From Campylorhamphus procurvoides (lineage: Eukaryota; Chordata; Aves; Passeriformes; Dendrocolaptidae): DNA of 64,000 bases. The first letter of the stretch is position 1. Each line of letters opens with the position of its first letter. Below the pieces are notes generated by a model. That model made no database searches and had not been told where the DNA came from. It saw nothing but the letters and a program-made list of their open reading frames with translations. Positions 35,571 to 48,425 of this stretch are shown here, one piece after another. The stretch is from NCBI GenBank assembly GCA_013396655.1, contig WBMV01000852.1, positions 620,001 to 684,000 of the forward strand, read 5' to 3'. Made by a program: the position numbers and the translations under genes.

Positions 35571-35940
35571 CAGGGACAGCTTCCACTAGACCAGGTTGCT
35601 CAAAGCCCTATTCAGTCTGGCCCTGAACACTTCCAGGGGTGGGGCAGCCACAGCTTCTCTGAGCTACCTGTGTCAGTGTCTGACCACTGTCACAGTAAAG
35701 AATTTCTTCCTCTTATCTAATCTAAACCTGCTCTGTTGTCAGTTTAAAGCCATTCCCCGTTGTCCTGTACAAAATCCCTCTCTGACTTTCTTGTAGGTTC
35801 CCTTTAGGTACTGGAAGGTGCTGTAAGGTCCCCTTGAAGCCTTTCCTTCTTCAGGCTGAAAAACTCTGGCGCTCTCAGCCTGTCTTCACAGCAGAGGTGC
35901 TCCAGCTCTCTGCTAAGCATCTTTGTGGCCTTCTCTCAGT
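35571..35940 (-). mobile_element. CR1 LINE, 3' end of ORF2 and 3' tail, decayed
   Basis: Read on the minus strand, this matches the end of avian CR1. The C-terminal ORF2 words are present in broken frames, including KMLSRELEHLCCEDRLR, FFSLKKERLQGDL and RTTGNGFKL, followed by the hallmark tail words GTGTTCAGGGCCAGACTG and GAGCAACCTGGTCTAGTGG. The element ends near 35,571 before the short 8-base tandem that normally closes CR1, so its 3' terminus is lost or eroded. In-frame stops and shifts make it inactive. CR1 is the dominant LINE of birds and other sauropsids, and this is the strongest clue to the organism. Confidence 0.93.
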
Positions 35941-36360
35941 AGCTGAAGAACCCATTAACCACTGTCTGTGGAGCCCAAACATCCAACCATGTTTCCACCC
36001 ATCTGGTGATCTTTCGTCCAGCTGGCAACATCCCAGATTGGATATGTGAATGTTGTGTCCAGCAGCTCAGACCTTGCTGAACTTGAGGTAATAGCCTCTG
36101 CTGCTCTCCCTTTTTATATAAGGTGGCAGAAAATCTTCCTTTCTGCAGCCATCGAGGACCCCTCAGCCTCCACAAGCTTTCTGATGTGACAGTGGCCTTG
36201 CTGTGACCTTGGCTCTCTCCACCCTTGGACATAGCCCATCTGGTCCCGTGGGTCAGGTTGTATCACATAATCCCTGATATGAGCCTCAGCCTTATCTCCC
36301 ATCTGCTGTCACTAAATCATCCACCTCCTTCAGCAACGGGCCTGCTTTTCCCCTGTTTAG
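35941..36360 (-). mobile_element. CR1-like LINE, reverse transcriptase fragment, decayed
   Basis: On the minus strand a frame (36,232-35,936) carries RWVETWLDVWAPQTVVNG at 36,004-35,951, which fits the CR1 reverse transcriptase motif RW...WLDGR.QRVVVNG, and YKKG at 36,118-36,107, matching the IYKKG word upstream in the same domain. The catalytic FADD region, which should follow VVVNG, is absent. The next recognisable part is the C-terminal end in the neighbouring piece, so several hundred bases are deleted. The right edge, perhaps to 36,360, is uncertain. Confidence 0.72.
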
Positions 36361-37814
36361 CCATTTGCTATTATTTGCAGCATTAAACGTCAAACTATTT
36401 TCTAAGCATTTCCAAGAAACGTTGATTTGAAAAGTTACGGTTTACCCGTGAAATGTAATGCAGTGTGTGTGCTACACCCCAATTACATGTGCGTTAAGTG
36501 CTCCCATAAGAAGTCTAAACTGAGTTTTTCAAATTTTTATTTAATTATAGACTTGCATTTCAGGATGTATTAGGCCACCCACTAAGTGTGAGGGCGTTCT
36601 AGATTGCTCCCAAAGAGCTACTGGTTGCTTCAGGAAAACTTAGTTCTTTTCATCAACCTGATGAAGTTTACAGGAAATTTTCCTACAAAAATGACAGCAC
36701 CTCTTCTTTGACTTCTCTGTCTTACCTGATAATTTAATTTTAAACCCATAAAATCTAATATTTGAAATAACTTCTTGTTAGCGACAAGTATAAATATTTT
36801 TCATTTTTATTCGCTGGTTAAAGTGAGCGCTGTGACTTTTTGTGTATGAATGTGTGCATTTGTACACTGCATAGGAAATACTCAGCATTTATGTGTGCTT
36901 CATTCATTTTACTGTTATCAAAAAACCCCTTGTATGTCCAGCCAGAACAGAATTTTACTGTAAACCTAATGCAGTGTGCTCATTTGTATGGGTTACTGCA
37001 ACTGGAATTTTTCAAATGCATAATGTGGTGGTCATGATAATGTGTTTACAGAGTGTAAAATTTGAGCTTGAATTATGATTACTAAAATAATTGATCATCA
37101 GCATTTGTGCTTTGCATAAGAAGAGTTCAAGAAAGCTGAATATTAAATAAACAGCATGTTGGATGAACAACATTTGTCTTTCTTCACAACTCAAAGAAAC
37201 AAAAACTAAGAAGAGTGTGTATTCTTATTGCCAATTACTGTCCAAGGAGGCAATGATACAATCTTTATGACCTGCTAGAACTATGTGCTTAAAATAAATT
37301 TCCCATTACATTCCTCTCAGTGTTAAAATACAGTCTTTCTACCAGTAGATAACTTGTGCTAAAAATAAAACCAGAAAGGTCTCTCATACATAGTTTCTGG
37401 TTATTAAATAATGTGCACTCTCTCCATGCCTTCCCAGCAGGCTCTTCTTGTTTCTCCAAACGCTTTGGGAGCTCCTGAGGGAACTCGAGGAGCTGGTAGA
37501 TACAGGGGGTGAATGAAAAAAAATTGAAGTCCTCTCCTTAGAACTTGATTCACTTATTTTGAATCATCTTGCAAATGAGTAGAAATATATGGAAATTCTA
37601 TTTCATTTAAAACAATATTTGCACTGTATCTCAATATCTGCAGTAGAGCATTCAGACATCAAACGTGATCTTCCTTTTGTGGGAATTTCGTGTTCTGTAA
37701 GTAAAATTGTTAGAGGGGTTATTAGGATTTAGAGGTGCATATTTAATTTGTAGGAGTCAATAGTGCATTCAGCATGTTTGATCAACCTGTAATCTGGGAA
37801 TGTAATCTTTCAGA
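36361..37814 (+). other. Intronic DNA, AT-rich, no gene content seen
   Basis: AT-rich intron-like DNA with ordinary short frames. No exon, repeat family or RNA gene is recognised. Confidence 0.45.
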
Positions 37815-38195
37815 GAGGCAGCCGAAGCGCCCTGTAGCGTGGGTGGGCCTGGGAGAAGGATGGAATAAACAGCTCTGGACAGAGTGGAAAAGCACAGGGA
37901 GCCTTTGCCTTCTTTTGACGTGGTGCGTTTTCTGCTCCGAATAAAGCAATAATGCTGTCTTGGGGCTGGAGCCATCGACAGTGCAGTCGGTGGAAATCTT
38001 TGAGCAGATGATGCATTAGTCTCACAGAGATGTTTACACCCCCGTGTCTTTGTTTTCCTGGAACACTGTGGTCTGGAAGTGTGGCAGTGACGCAGCTGCC
38101 GCAGAGCCAACAGGTTGCAGGGGCTCGGATGTGTCGGCAAAGACGGGGAATGTGTCTGGCGTGGCACAGGCAAGAGGAATACAGGACACGCACAC
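37815..38195 (+). promoter_or_regulatory. Local CpG-rich patch inside the presumed intron
   Basis: Sixteen CpG dinucleotides were counted by hand in about 370 bases, against a CpG-poor intron on both sides. Examples are GCCGAAGCGCC, GACGTGGTGCG, GACGCAGCTGCCGC and GTCGGCAAAGACGGGG. A 184-codon minus frame (38,364-37,810) spans the patch but shows no recognisable motif and is likely a by-product of GC content. The patch could be an alternative promoter, an unmethylated enhancer, or an unrecognised inserted element. Confidence 0.4.
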
Positions 38196-40499
38196 CCTCC
38201 ACCCCCCTGATTTTTGGTTCCCTTTGGCAGTCTCCACCATCTCTAGTACATCTCTGTTTGCATGCTAAAATTATCAAATCAGTAATGATCACTTTCTTGG
38301 GGTTTTTATAGTTTTTCTTGTTTCTTTTCTGTATGGAGTCCTTCAGGGCTTCTAAAGATCTCATTTCTATTCTTGTGATAGCAGGTGCCTTTGATAATCT
38401 GTTTTTCTCTAGTCTTGATTATCCTTTTTCTGTGTTGTTTGTTTCTTCCTTTTGGCAATTACATCCTCAATTTTGGATTATTTTAGATTTCTATTGCTAA
38501 AATCAAAACATAGTAACCATCTTTCTGCATTTTCTGATTTATTTTTTTGGGCAGTGAGCCCCCCTGCCCCCTTGGCATCCTAGTTGTCTGCATATGGTAA
38601 TTTATATTGTCTCTTGGCTGCAAGATATTTTTTTGTTCAGCAAATTATTTGTGTTTGTTTGCAGTCGATCATTTCTGTTTAATAGCATTTTCTATTCCAT
38701 GGCACAGCAATGTCCTAGGAGAAAAGGATTTTCTCCCGGTGCTCTAATGAGTTGTTTTCTTAGCTCTCCCAAAGGGTGTCCCATTCTTAGAAACAGTCCA
38801 GTAAGTGCCCTCGTGGTGTGGGTGTACATCAGGGTTTGGCAGATTCATTCTGCCCTGTTTGGAAATTTCTCAGGCACTGAACTGAATAAAAGCGAATCCG
38901 ACAGCACATTGATGGAGCCAGAGTGGCAGTGAGATGCCAGCCCTGGGCTGGTGGAGCCCTCTGTGCTCAGGGACTCCAGTGTCTGGGCTCAGTGGCCTCA
39001 TAGAGGGAATGACTCGGCAGAACCAAATCCCCAGTGACTCCAGGAATGATCTGAAATGAGGGGTTTGGTGCTATGATTTGAATATTTTTCTATGGTTCCT
39101 CTAAGTGAAACCCGTCCAAAACTAGTGAACAGGGTTGTGTCTGCTGATCAAAGGGTGCTGCCCTCTTCCCTTGGCATCCCCAGCCGGTGATACTCAGTGC
39201 AAAGGGAATTTTCAGAAAGCGTTTTCAAAATCAATGAGGTTGGGAGGGAAAAGCCCTGAGATAAAGCCTTAGAAATCACATTCCTTTAATAAAAGGTTTT
39301 CTTGAGAAACACCTGAATGTCAAATAGAAAACAATTTCTGTGTCGTATGTTCTTTTCACCACATTGCCTATTTGAAGATACAGGAGGTTTAGAAATTCTT
39401 GACTTATAACCTGTTTTGTTTCTTGTATGACGATCTGTTTGATTTTTCTCGGTGTTTGATACAATACAGTTTAACATACTTAAATTGTAACATACTGATT
39501 TTTGCACCTTAGATTCTTATGGGCTGTCTTGATCTTTCAGGGCCTTTCTTTTGAAGCGTGTAAAACAGTGAAATCTAAATTCAGAAGGGCATTTCTGAGA
39601 TTTCTTTTTTTGTAATGCATATATTTTTTATTATTGATTCCTCATTTGCTGCTGTACCAATGGGAACAACTTTATTATTCTTCTGATGTTGCTTGTGGTT
39701 AAAATCAGCCTTCTTGGTCCAGTCATTGGTGTTTCTTACTGATGTAAGAGGAGGAACTGTAAAACAACTTATTTGTCAATGAGCTGAGATTTTCTGATAT
39801 CCAGAGCGAACTTTTGGGGTACCCTTGCCTGCAGAAGCAAGAGCAATGTGGCACTGTTGCGTGTGAATTATGGAAGCGAAGTGCCAAAAGCTTCGTTTTG
39901 AGTGCATGGTGAATGCAAAAATAATTGCAAGCACAGTTATGTCCTCTTATTCTCCCTTTCTCAATGTAGTTATTTGAAGATTGCTGTATTCTGGGTACAG
40001 TTCTGTGGTTTATTTAAATATGTTTGCTGGTTTAGAATTAAGTGATAAAGCTAAATTTGAAAAAAACACAAACAAACTAAAAACCCAAATAAAAAAATCC
40101 CAACCCAGAGCCGAGTAGTTCAATTTTCTCATTTGTTTGGTTTGGTGCTTGCTGTTTCAGCTCTGAAAAAGCACCACCTCAGGATGTGAGTGTGTCCTGA
40201 TAGGGTTTTCCTTGGATCCGTTGCCTGCCTTTGCTGCCCTATTCATAATCTTTCCCTTTTGAAAGTATTGAACTGCTCTTTGAATATTAGGGCTGATTAT
40301 AGATGTTGCTTTAAGGAGGTCTTTCAAGCTTTAATTTACACCTTTGACTACTTAATACCAGAAGAAGTGTCTGCTGGGCCCAGAGTGGATCAAAGTGAAA
40401 ACAATTTAATCAACAGGCAGAAGCCTGTTTGAAGCAATTGATTGTAATTTTGTTTTGGATTTAGAGAAATCAAACTTTGTCGAGAAAATAACTGCACTG
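38196..40499 (+). other. Intronic DNA, no gene content seen
   Basis: T-rich intron-like sequence. An A/C-rich patch, AAAAAACACAAACAAACTAA and following AAACCCAAAT words, lies at about 40,060-40,105 and looks like simple low-complexity DNA. A similar A/C patch recurs at about 45,815-45,860. Confidence 0.45.
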
Positions 40500-40760
40500 C
40501 AATTTATTAAAATGTTTGATTTGCTACTAGGATTGAGTTGTTGTAGTAAAAGTGGTATTTATTTTGCTAATTAGGCTGATTTACTGCTTTGCTCTCCTTT
40601 TGTTAGAGCACATAACCTTCATTTATACAGATTATTTAAGTTTTTATGACTTTTTATGAAGTTGCGAGTTGATGAATAGCATGTTTCTCTTTTATTGAGT
40701 CAAGCTGCATTTAGACGAAGGCGTGTATCTAATGCACAAAATCTTCACTTGGTTTTGATG
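40500..40760 (+). promoter_or_regulatory. Candidate conserved enhancer (homeodomain-like words)
   Basis: The AT-rich stretch contains GCTAATTAGG (homeodomain core TAATTAG, 40,568-40,574) and two TTTTTATGA words in tandem at a 10-base spacing (40,641-40,649 and 40,651-40,659), which resemble HOX/CDX sites. TTTATTGAGTC lies at about 40,691. Spacing by one helical turn and the density of such words suggest a regulatory element. No conservation evidence is available here. Confidence 0.28.
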
Positions 40761-43700
40761 TTGCAGTGTACTGGATAAAGGGGGACTATTTATGAAGACT
40801 TCTGCACTTAAAACTAGGAAAAAGTACTGCTTTTTTAAAAGTAGTGAAATTAACTGATTTTATTGTTCAGTATTTTGACATTAGTAGGGATTTGTTGTCC
40901 TATAGATGGCAGATAAACTTCTTATCCTTGAGTATCCTGAGTACCTACAAGGCAATGAAGTTAGTTGAATGCCAGCTAGTTGAGGTATTAAAATTAATTT
41001 CTATACCATTGTAAAAGCTGACCACCTAATTTTTAAAACATGCTCTTTGTGAACACTGTGTCTGTGATTTCCAGCAGTTCCATCAATGGTTTAGCTTTCT
41101 TCAAAATTTAATGTACTGCTTGAATATTTCATTTAAGTCAGATTTTGGTATAGTTTGGCAGGATTTTAAATTGAATTTGAAGTTAAAATTTAAACTCGAC
41201 CTTGACACAAGGAGTACCTGTGGAAAACACCCCGGCTCTGTGGTGCTGTTCCTGCTGCTGGGGCTCAGCTGTGCCCAGCTTGGGGGTGAAGGCAGTGCCA
41301 TCGCAGGCAGTGCTGAGCGCAGGGAGCAGTGTTTTCCAGGGTGCTCTGTCTCTGGGTGGGCTTGGGTTGGTTTGAAACACCAGGTCTGACTTCTGATGGT
41401 CGGAGGCTGGGCTGTACTTCTGCTTTTCAGAGGGGCAAGAGAGAAGGTTGTGAATTAGTTTTGCTGCCTGTCTCTGGCAATCCACACTGTGGAAAGTGGA
41501 AATAGTCATGTGCGATTTCCTGTAACTTGGTGTTGCATCCCTGAGTTTTGAAGGCTTTCCTATGCTTGAAGGGTCTGCTGTGTGGCTCAGTGCAGCCTTT
41601 CCCTTACAGAAATGTGTAGCAGAGCACATGCGCCCTCTCCATCTGACTCAGCTGTTTTGGGGAATCAGTCAGACTCCTGGATTTCTCTTTCTCATTTCTC
41701 ATTGATATCACCCAATGTCTTTTTATCTCAACCTTAAAATTATATGATCCAAGACAAACTGTATAATTGCAAAATCTCTGTTTTTATTAAGAGAATAATA
41801 GTGCACATACCAAAGATGCTCCTATGGGTTCTGTTGCCAAAACACTGAAGAATTTCAAAGAGTAACAAAAGAATTTTTTTAATAGAAATTTTTTGCGAAG
41901 ATAAAACAACCAAACCCTTTTTAAAAAGAGTAAACAGAAATACTTCTGTGGTATTCCCTCTTCTTTTCTGCTTCCCTCCTGCCGTGGCTCTATGGTGAGG
42001 CAGCAGCACTGGGCAGGAGATGCAGCTGGTGCTGGAACTGGAGATCCTGTCTCCAGTTCTCTTTAGGCACAGTCATTAAGTTTTGTTTTATTCTAGTAGG
42101 TTATAACAATAAGCAGTGTGGTTTAAATTTACTGTGTGGTATCTGTAGGGGTTTGTATTTTCATGTCTTATAATTCTAAACATATTTAATAGCAACATCA
42201 GGGAATTGTCTGTGTTCTTTACCAGAATTTTTAAGTTTGCCATGCCTCAGGTCTGGCTTTGTGGGTCTTGCTGGCCATGAGTAACTCAGCTACTCATCTT
42301 GGGCAGTTCCCAAAGTTTTTCTTTGCATGAGAGTGTTAGAGATGCTCCTGTGCGAGTCCAGGCTGTGACAGCCACAGCAAAGTCCATCTGAATCCTGGTA
42401 ATTTCACTCAGCTGATGGGCAATGGCAAGGGCAGTGCTGCAGCTGTTGGGAGGCTTAGGAAAGGCCTGTCCTTTGAACTTGATTTATATCATCCTTAATT
42501 CATAGTTACCAGTGAGAAATGGTTAATTTAAAAGAGAAAAATAAAACCCTCAGAAGGGTTTGGGTGGAGTGCTCAGATAGGATGGCTGAAATGACCTCAC
42601 CAGGTCAAGTCTTCTGGTGACTAAGGATGGAGCAGACTGTTTGGATCCTCAGTAGTGTTTTTCTGGTTTGTTAATCAAAAGAAATGCAAATGTTGGCTTT
42701 AATGTTTTTTGCAAGTACACCTCTCTTTCTCAAATGTGTCACATGAGGGGTTTTTACCTGGAGAGTTAAATGTGAAGTCACATTGCCCCCTTGGCAGTGT
42801 TCTTAGGTGCTAGCGAAAAGCAAAGCTGTGTTTCATTGCACCACACTGCTGGAATCTGGGGCTGTTTCCTTACCTTACCCTTTATGGCTCTATAGCATGT
42901 ACTGGGACCCAGGAATTTCACACAGTGGTGGGAGGCTGCGTAGATCACTTTCATTCATGTGTTACTAACACTTTACACTATTGTTGCTTCTCGGGCATGA
43001 CATATTTGCACTTCCCTGTAGCTGAATGCCTTCATCCACACTCATCTTGCCCCATGGGTGGGCTCTGGCTGGTCCATGGAGCCAGCAAGGCTTCATCTTT
43101 ATCTTGAAAATTTGGTAAGTGTTTGGCAAGTGTCATTTTGAGGACTGGCAATTGTCCAGGTCACTTAAGAATTTTGTAGGAAAGTCATTACACACTGAAG
43201 TAATAAAAATTAACTTCATGTGCAGGCTAAAATTAATGAATGTAGTTTCAAATCCATTTTTACTGCTTTGCAGGATGGTATTATTAGGAGCAACAAGATA
43301 AAACCAGTAAAGTTTTCTGAATCATTGCGTTAACAAATTATTTAGTTAAAAATGCCTCAAGGAAATTATCTTAACTTGACAGAAGAACAAATAGTGCTAA
43401 TTGCTCTTAAACTTAGCTTGTTTAGCCTGCTAATGTTGCTAGCAAAACTGCATTCTTTTTGTGTTTGTGGGAGACAGAAAGTCAGTGTGTCTGTGGTGAG
43501 CACACCCAGCCTGCTACGAAAGTCCAAAAGGGTCAAATGAGACTTCTCTGAAAGGGTGTCAAAACCAGTGAAGTAGCAGTATTCCTAGGAGAATATGGCA
43601 AGTGGATTTATTTCTGAGTAAAGTTGGTGTGAAAAAAAAAAGAAAAAAAAAGAAGGTGATATGTTAAAATGGGTCAGAAATGCTGGTGTTTGAGACGTTT

Positions 43701-46700
43701 TTGTAATTCCAAGATTTTGCTTGTTCCTTAGGCAGTGATAAGAATGATAAGGCACAAGAAAAAGTCTGATAAATGATTGCAACTGTACAGTGTCATACAA
43801 CAAAATATATATATTGAACCTTGTTTTTATCTGATCTGGTAAACATTCTCTTCTGAAGTGCAGCAGCTTGTAAACCTGGGTTGTTATTACTTGTGGCTGA
43901 TGGAAGATGCATCATTATCCGCCTGCCAAGTTCTATGCGTTTATTACACCATGCTCTGTAGGTTCTGTGTATTGATTAGTGCTAAATACATCTCTACATT
44001 TCCATTTTAACATTCTGCCACTAACTTGGAAAAAAGCATCTCCAAAAAACAGGGAAGAAAAGTCCTTGACTAGGTGTGGCTAAGACAATACCTACAGTGT
44101 TCTGTTTGGAGATGAACCAGACCCCAATATTTGACATTTCTGACACTGAGGGGAGATATTTTTGCCAGAAGGAGGAGTATTCTTGACAAATGTTTGATAC
44201 TCACCTGAGCATTTACCACTTGTTTCCTTGGTGATGTGTGTTAGCATGATTGTGAAAGAAAATAGCAAAGTTTACAGGCCTTCATTTTGTTCTCCATCAG
44301 TAAAAAGAACTAAATATCTGTAAAATCAAACTGAAAGCAGACATAGATTTATTTTTTTTTAAATTCATAAACATTGATCACTTTTGATTTTTAAAAGTGA
44401 AAGCTGGGCTAGTTTGTGGATGCTTATTGATTCTGTATCAAAGCAGCAAAAACCATTCAAGAAGCAAGTCATTTCAGTGATGGCAGTTATCTGGAACATC
44501 TTGAAATTAATCTGTAGATAAATTTTCTATCTTTCACAAGTTGAAAAATTAAGGAAGTTTTATTTCCCAAAGACCAAGACTAGAGGACTTGTTTGTTACT
44601 TTCTCTGATCAGTCTAGTGGCTCACACCGGTAAGTGTGAGTTGACTTAAAAAGCCCCAAACCCGCTGGTTTCGTGAAGCCCTGACAGCAGTTACAGAGAA
44701 TGCTGCAGAGGCAGAGTTCTGTAAATGAAATCCCCAAATGGTGAAATCCTATCCCCAGCCTATTCTAGTTTGAAGGAGATTTGCAGGATGCATAGCTCAG
44801 CCAGTTTCAGATTCCTGGTGTGAAACAATCAAGATAAGAATCAAAAAGTAAAGATAGGGAAAAGCCCTGTTAGATCAAAAGCTATACACTAATCTTTCTC
44901 CTTAGGCAGAATTACTCCTTCCAGAGTCCTTACTACTCTTGCTTAAAATAACAGAAGCCCCATGGCACAGGCTGTTTCTCATGATCAGTCTTCAGATGCA
45001 TGATTTTGTTTTGGGCAAGTTTTTCCTGGTTATTTAAAACGTGTTTCCAGCTACCCAATCTTCTCTGGATAGACCTAAAACTTTTCTTGCCCTTGACATT
45101 TGCTCCTGTGAAATTACTGTGTCTCTTTGTCCTGGTGGGAGATGTTACATGCCTGTACCTGAGAGTGATCCCTTAACTAACATCAACAAATTTTCCCCCC
45201 CTTTTGAACTGTTTGCAAAGCAGTGTAGGTTGTCTAATCACGCTTCCACTTGTTTGTAGGGTAAACACCTGCTATGTGTTGCTCTGTACATGTAATACAT
45301 TAATTCAGAGGGGCTATAAATTGAGCTATATAGCTGCAATGACCACAGGAAATTCAACAGAAAATATTTCCAGTGAAACAAAAATACTGACTTCACTCAT
45401 TTTGGCAACAAATTCAGTTTGCTTAGGGTTTTTTGCACTCATTTTCAATAGGGAGGAACCTTTGCTTACGGTAAAAAACCCCAACACAATTCAAGTGTTA
45501 ATGAACATAATGAACAGTATTTTTAGGAGAAGTTTTTTTTAAATTTTATTTCAGGATAGACCACTTAAGTCTGTCAGGGAGGTACATAGTTTATTAATTC
45601 AACTGTATGCATATAGCTAAGGTCTCTTTACTGCTTAGGGTAGACTTGAATAAGGGCACTGTTATGTTTTTACCAATTAATCATAGCCTAGTGATGATCT
45701 CTGTGAGACCTCTCTGCTGTGGTTTCATTTCCTGATGCTCATTAGATCTTTTGAATATGCTGTCATTGATGAATCAAATACATGTTTTCCTTGGTCATGC
45801 TTAGGTCCTGCTCTTAAAAAATCCCAAACCAAACAAAAATAAACACAAACCCAAAGAACAGGCAGCATTATTATATTAGTTTAATGCTGCTGTTGATTAA
45901 TGACTTTAGTCCACCTGTTTAATAAATGTTTTTCTCCTTGACCATAGTGCTAAAGTAAATCTTTTGCTGTGTTTCTCTGTACTGTAGGCTGCTTATTCTT
46001 TGGAACAGGTTTTGATGTGTCGTACTCCATGTACAAGTCTAATATTGATGCAACTATTTTGCTATTCAGTCAGCGTGACATACAAACAGCTCTAGTATGT
46101 AAATGGTTTGAAAAGACAAGACAGAATGATAGATATATATTTTATACAGTAATGTCTCTTTTTGTTTGTGGTATGACTCATACCTAGTACATCAGTCCAT
46201 GTTTGCTGTGAGCTTTTTGTGCTGGGATGCCCATCACCATCCAAGGCACCAGGCATTCCTTGGAAACAGGTGTATTTTGGTGATGGAGCTATGGGGCAGT
46301 GCTCTTCCTGCAGTTCTTGCCTTTCAGGGCTGTGTTCCCTCTTCCTCTCTTGAGCCAGTTCTGTCCTCTTCTGACCCTGCAGCAGGATGCTTCAGGAGCT
46401 GAGTGGTAGAGAACTGTTGATTTTTTTTTTTTTAAATTATTATTTTTCTTCTTTTTTTTTTTGAGGAAGAGTTGAGAGCACCCAACTGGAAGAGGGTAGA
46501 TGGGGAATACTGAAGTCTCCCCATGAAAGAGCAACTAGGTCTTGTTTAGGATGTGACTTGAGCATAAAACTAACCCAAAGCCTTGAGGTGAGCAACACAC
46601 TGAGCTCCTGGGGACATGAGCCAGCTGGTTTGGGAGCAAGTGTGCTGTCCCTCTCTCTCCATGTTCTCAGCCCCTTCTGCAGGGGTGTCTTACCTGCTCG

Positions 46701-48349
46701 TGAGGCAGGAAAGCTTTTTGTGGTAATGGGAGGCACAGGCTTTTTTCCTACATCCTCATCTGCAATTTGTCACAGCTCAGTAGCTGCTGTGTAAGAGTAA
46801 GTTGTCCTTTTAGCAGGGATGGCTCGATAACCAGTGCATGAACAAGGGCAGCCCTCACCGTGGGTTTTAACTCCTTGTGAGTCAGAGGCATCACATAAGG
46901 ATGCAAATTACCCTGTTAGAGAAATGATGGGGGCGTGGGAAGGGCAGAGCAAGAGGTGTGTAGGAATGGGGATATTGTCTACTGGTGGTTGCTGATGGAG
47001 ATTTGGAAAAAGGGAAAAAATCCTTGTGTTGCCTGGTCTTGGACAACTTGTCTGCTGCTTAGTCACAGGGTTTACCTGTACAGAAGTAACTTAATCTGAA
47101 GGCTGTTTGTGTGAAAATACAGCCAAGGCTCAGTATTTCTATCGAAAGGTGGTGCTACCAGAAATATGTTTTGCTTCAGGTGTCAGTCAGTTTTGAAAAG
47201 CTCCAGGGGAAGTGAGAGGGGACTGTAAGCAGAAGTGCAGCAGCTTTTGATAACCAGTATTTTTGGAAAAAAAAAGAAATTATTTCTTGATGCATTTAAT
47301 GTATGATTTCAGGGCAATCAGTGTTACCTTTTTTGGCAGCGTGAGAGGCTTATGTTTTTCTCTGGCTTTGCACAAAGTAATAATAGTAATAATAATTTTA
47401 GGAAGAATCTGGAATGCATTATAAACACCTTACTTTAGTGGAGCTGCATCCCAGGAACATCTGGAGTGTATGAGCTCAAGCTCCACCACAAACTTTACTT
47501 CTGACCTCTGGTATGACTTAAAAGCTTTCAGAAAAGTGTTTTCATACCTGTGGATTTTTAAGTGCTTTTGAATATTAAAAGTAACTCATAGTTTTGAGGC
47601 CTGTTTTAAAAGAATTCTTGAATCATAACTCTTCAGCTCATGCTGTTACTTTCACATGCCCAATATCACAACTAAGGTGGATTTTTGAGAACATCTTGGA
47701 ATACATTTTGATTTTTAAACCCGATACTTTGCTGCGAGGACAAGTACCCTGTGTGGTGCTCCTGCAGTGGGCAGAGGGAAGGCAACCAGCTTTCCTACAG
47801 TGTTCCCAGGTTGGGAGAGAGCCACAACTTCAACACCACTGGGTGTACACGATGTTCAGGGTCAGTGGCGACAGCGGGACAACTTGAGCTTGTTGACGTC
47901 AAACCCTCTGCAAACACCAAGTCCCGCAGCAGAACCCAAGTTGCGTTGTTTAAATGTCTTCAGCAGCTCATCAGCTTGGCTTGACACAAATGTAGATGGA
48001 GCTTTTGCTCTGAAAAAAAATACCCCGTTTGGCTTCTGGGTGCCCAAAAAAGTAACGGTGGTAGTGGCACTGATACTGGGAGAAACACAGCCAGGGCTTG
48101 AATGATGGTTACACTAATTGGGGTTGAAAATAACACGATATTGTCACATCCTCTTGTTATTTTGGGAGATTTCTTTATTTAAACATTTTGAGCCTAGTTC
48201 CAAATGTGATGTCTGCATACAACATGTATCCCACCTCCCCAAAGCGTGGCATGTTTGAGACAGAATTTTAACGAGTTTAATAATTTAGGCTCTTGTTGTG
48301 CTTTTGCCCCACTGTAGTGATTCGTGCTGCTTGCCATAATCTACCCAGG
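40761..48349 (+). other. Intronic DNA, 7.6 kb, no gene content seen
   Basis: Intron-like sequence with short simple runs: A-rich GAAAAAAAAAAGAAAAAAAA at about 43,632-43,651, ATATATAT at 43,806, T13 at 46,421-46,433 plus a second T run to about 46,462, and an AAT run at about 47,379-47,396. A GC-richer patch at 41.2-41.6 kb produces frames of 92 and 148 codons without recognisable motifs. No exon with paired splice sites was found. Confidence 0.45.
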
Positions 48350-48425
48350 TTCCTCTGCAAGGCCACCATGAATCCCAAAGCAGAGGAATATATTGTTCTG
48401 AAAACCCAGGATCTGTTTAAAGACG
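48350..48425 (-). repeat. Possible MIR-like SINE fragment, antisense
   Basis: CTGCAAGGCCACCATGAATC, then AAAGCAGAGGAATATATTG and AAAACCCAGGATCTG, follow the order of antisense MIR words CCCAAGGTCACACAG, GGCAGAGCCAGGAA and GAACCCAGG. The fit is loose. The strong-looking start context CCACCATGA here is probably a coincidence within the repeat. Confidence 0.35.

Noticed and set aside
37810..38364. 184-codon minus-strand frame
   Set aside because: It is the longest gap-free frame outside the promoter, but it has no recognisable domain and lies over a CpG-rich patch with few stop words. Better explained by composition.
41111..41389. Plus-strand frame containing SVVLFLLLGLSCAQLGG, like a signal peptide
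   Set aside because: The hydrophobic stretch comes from a CTG-rich DNA segment; the frame is short, and the minus strand is open over the same bases too.
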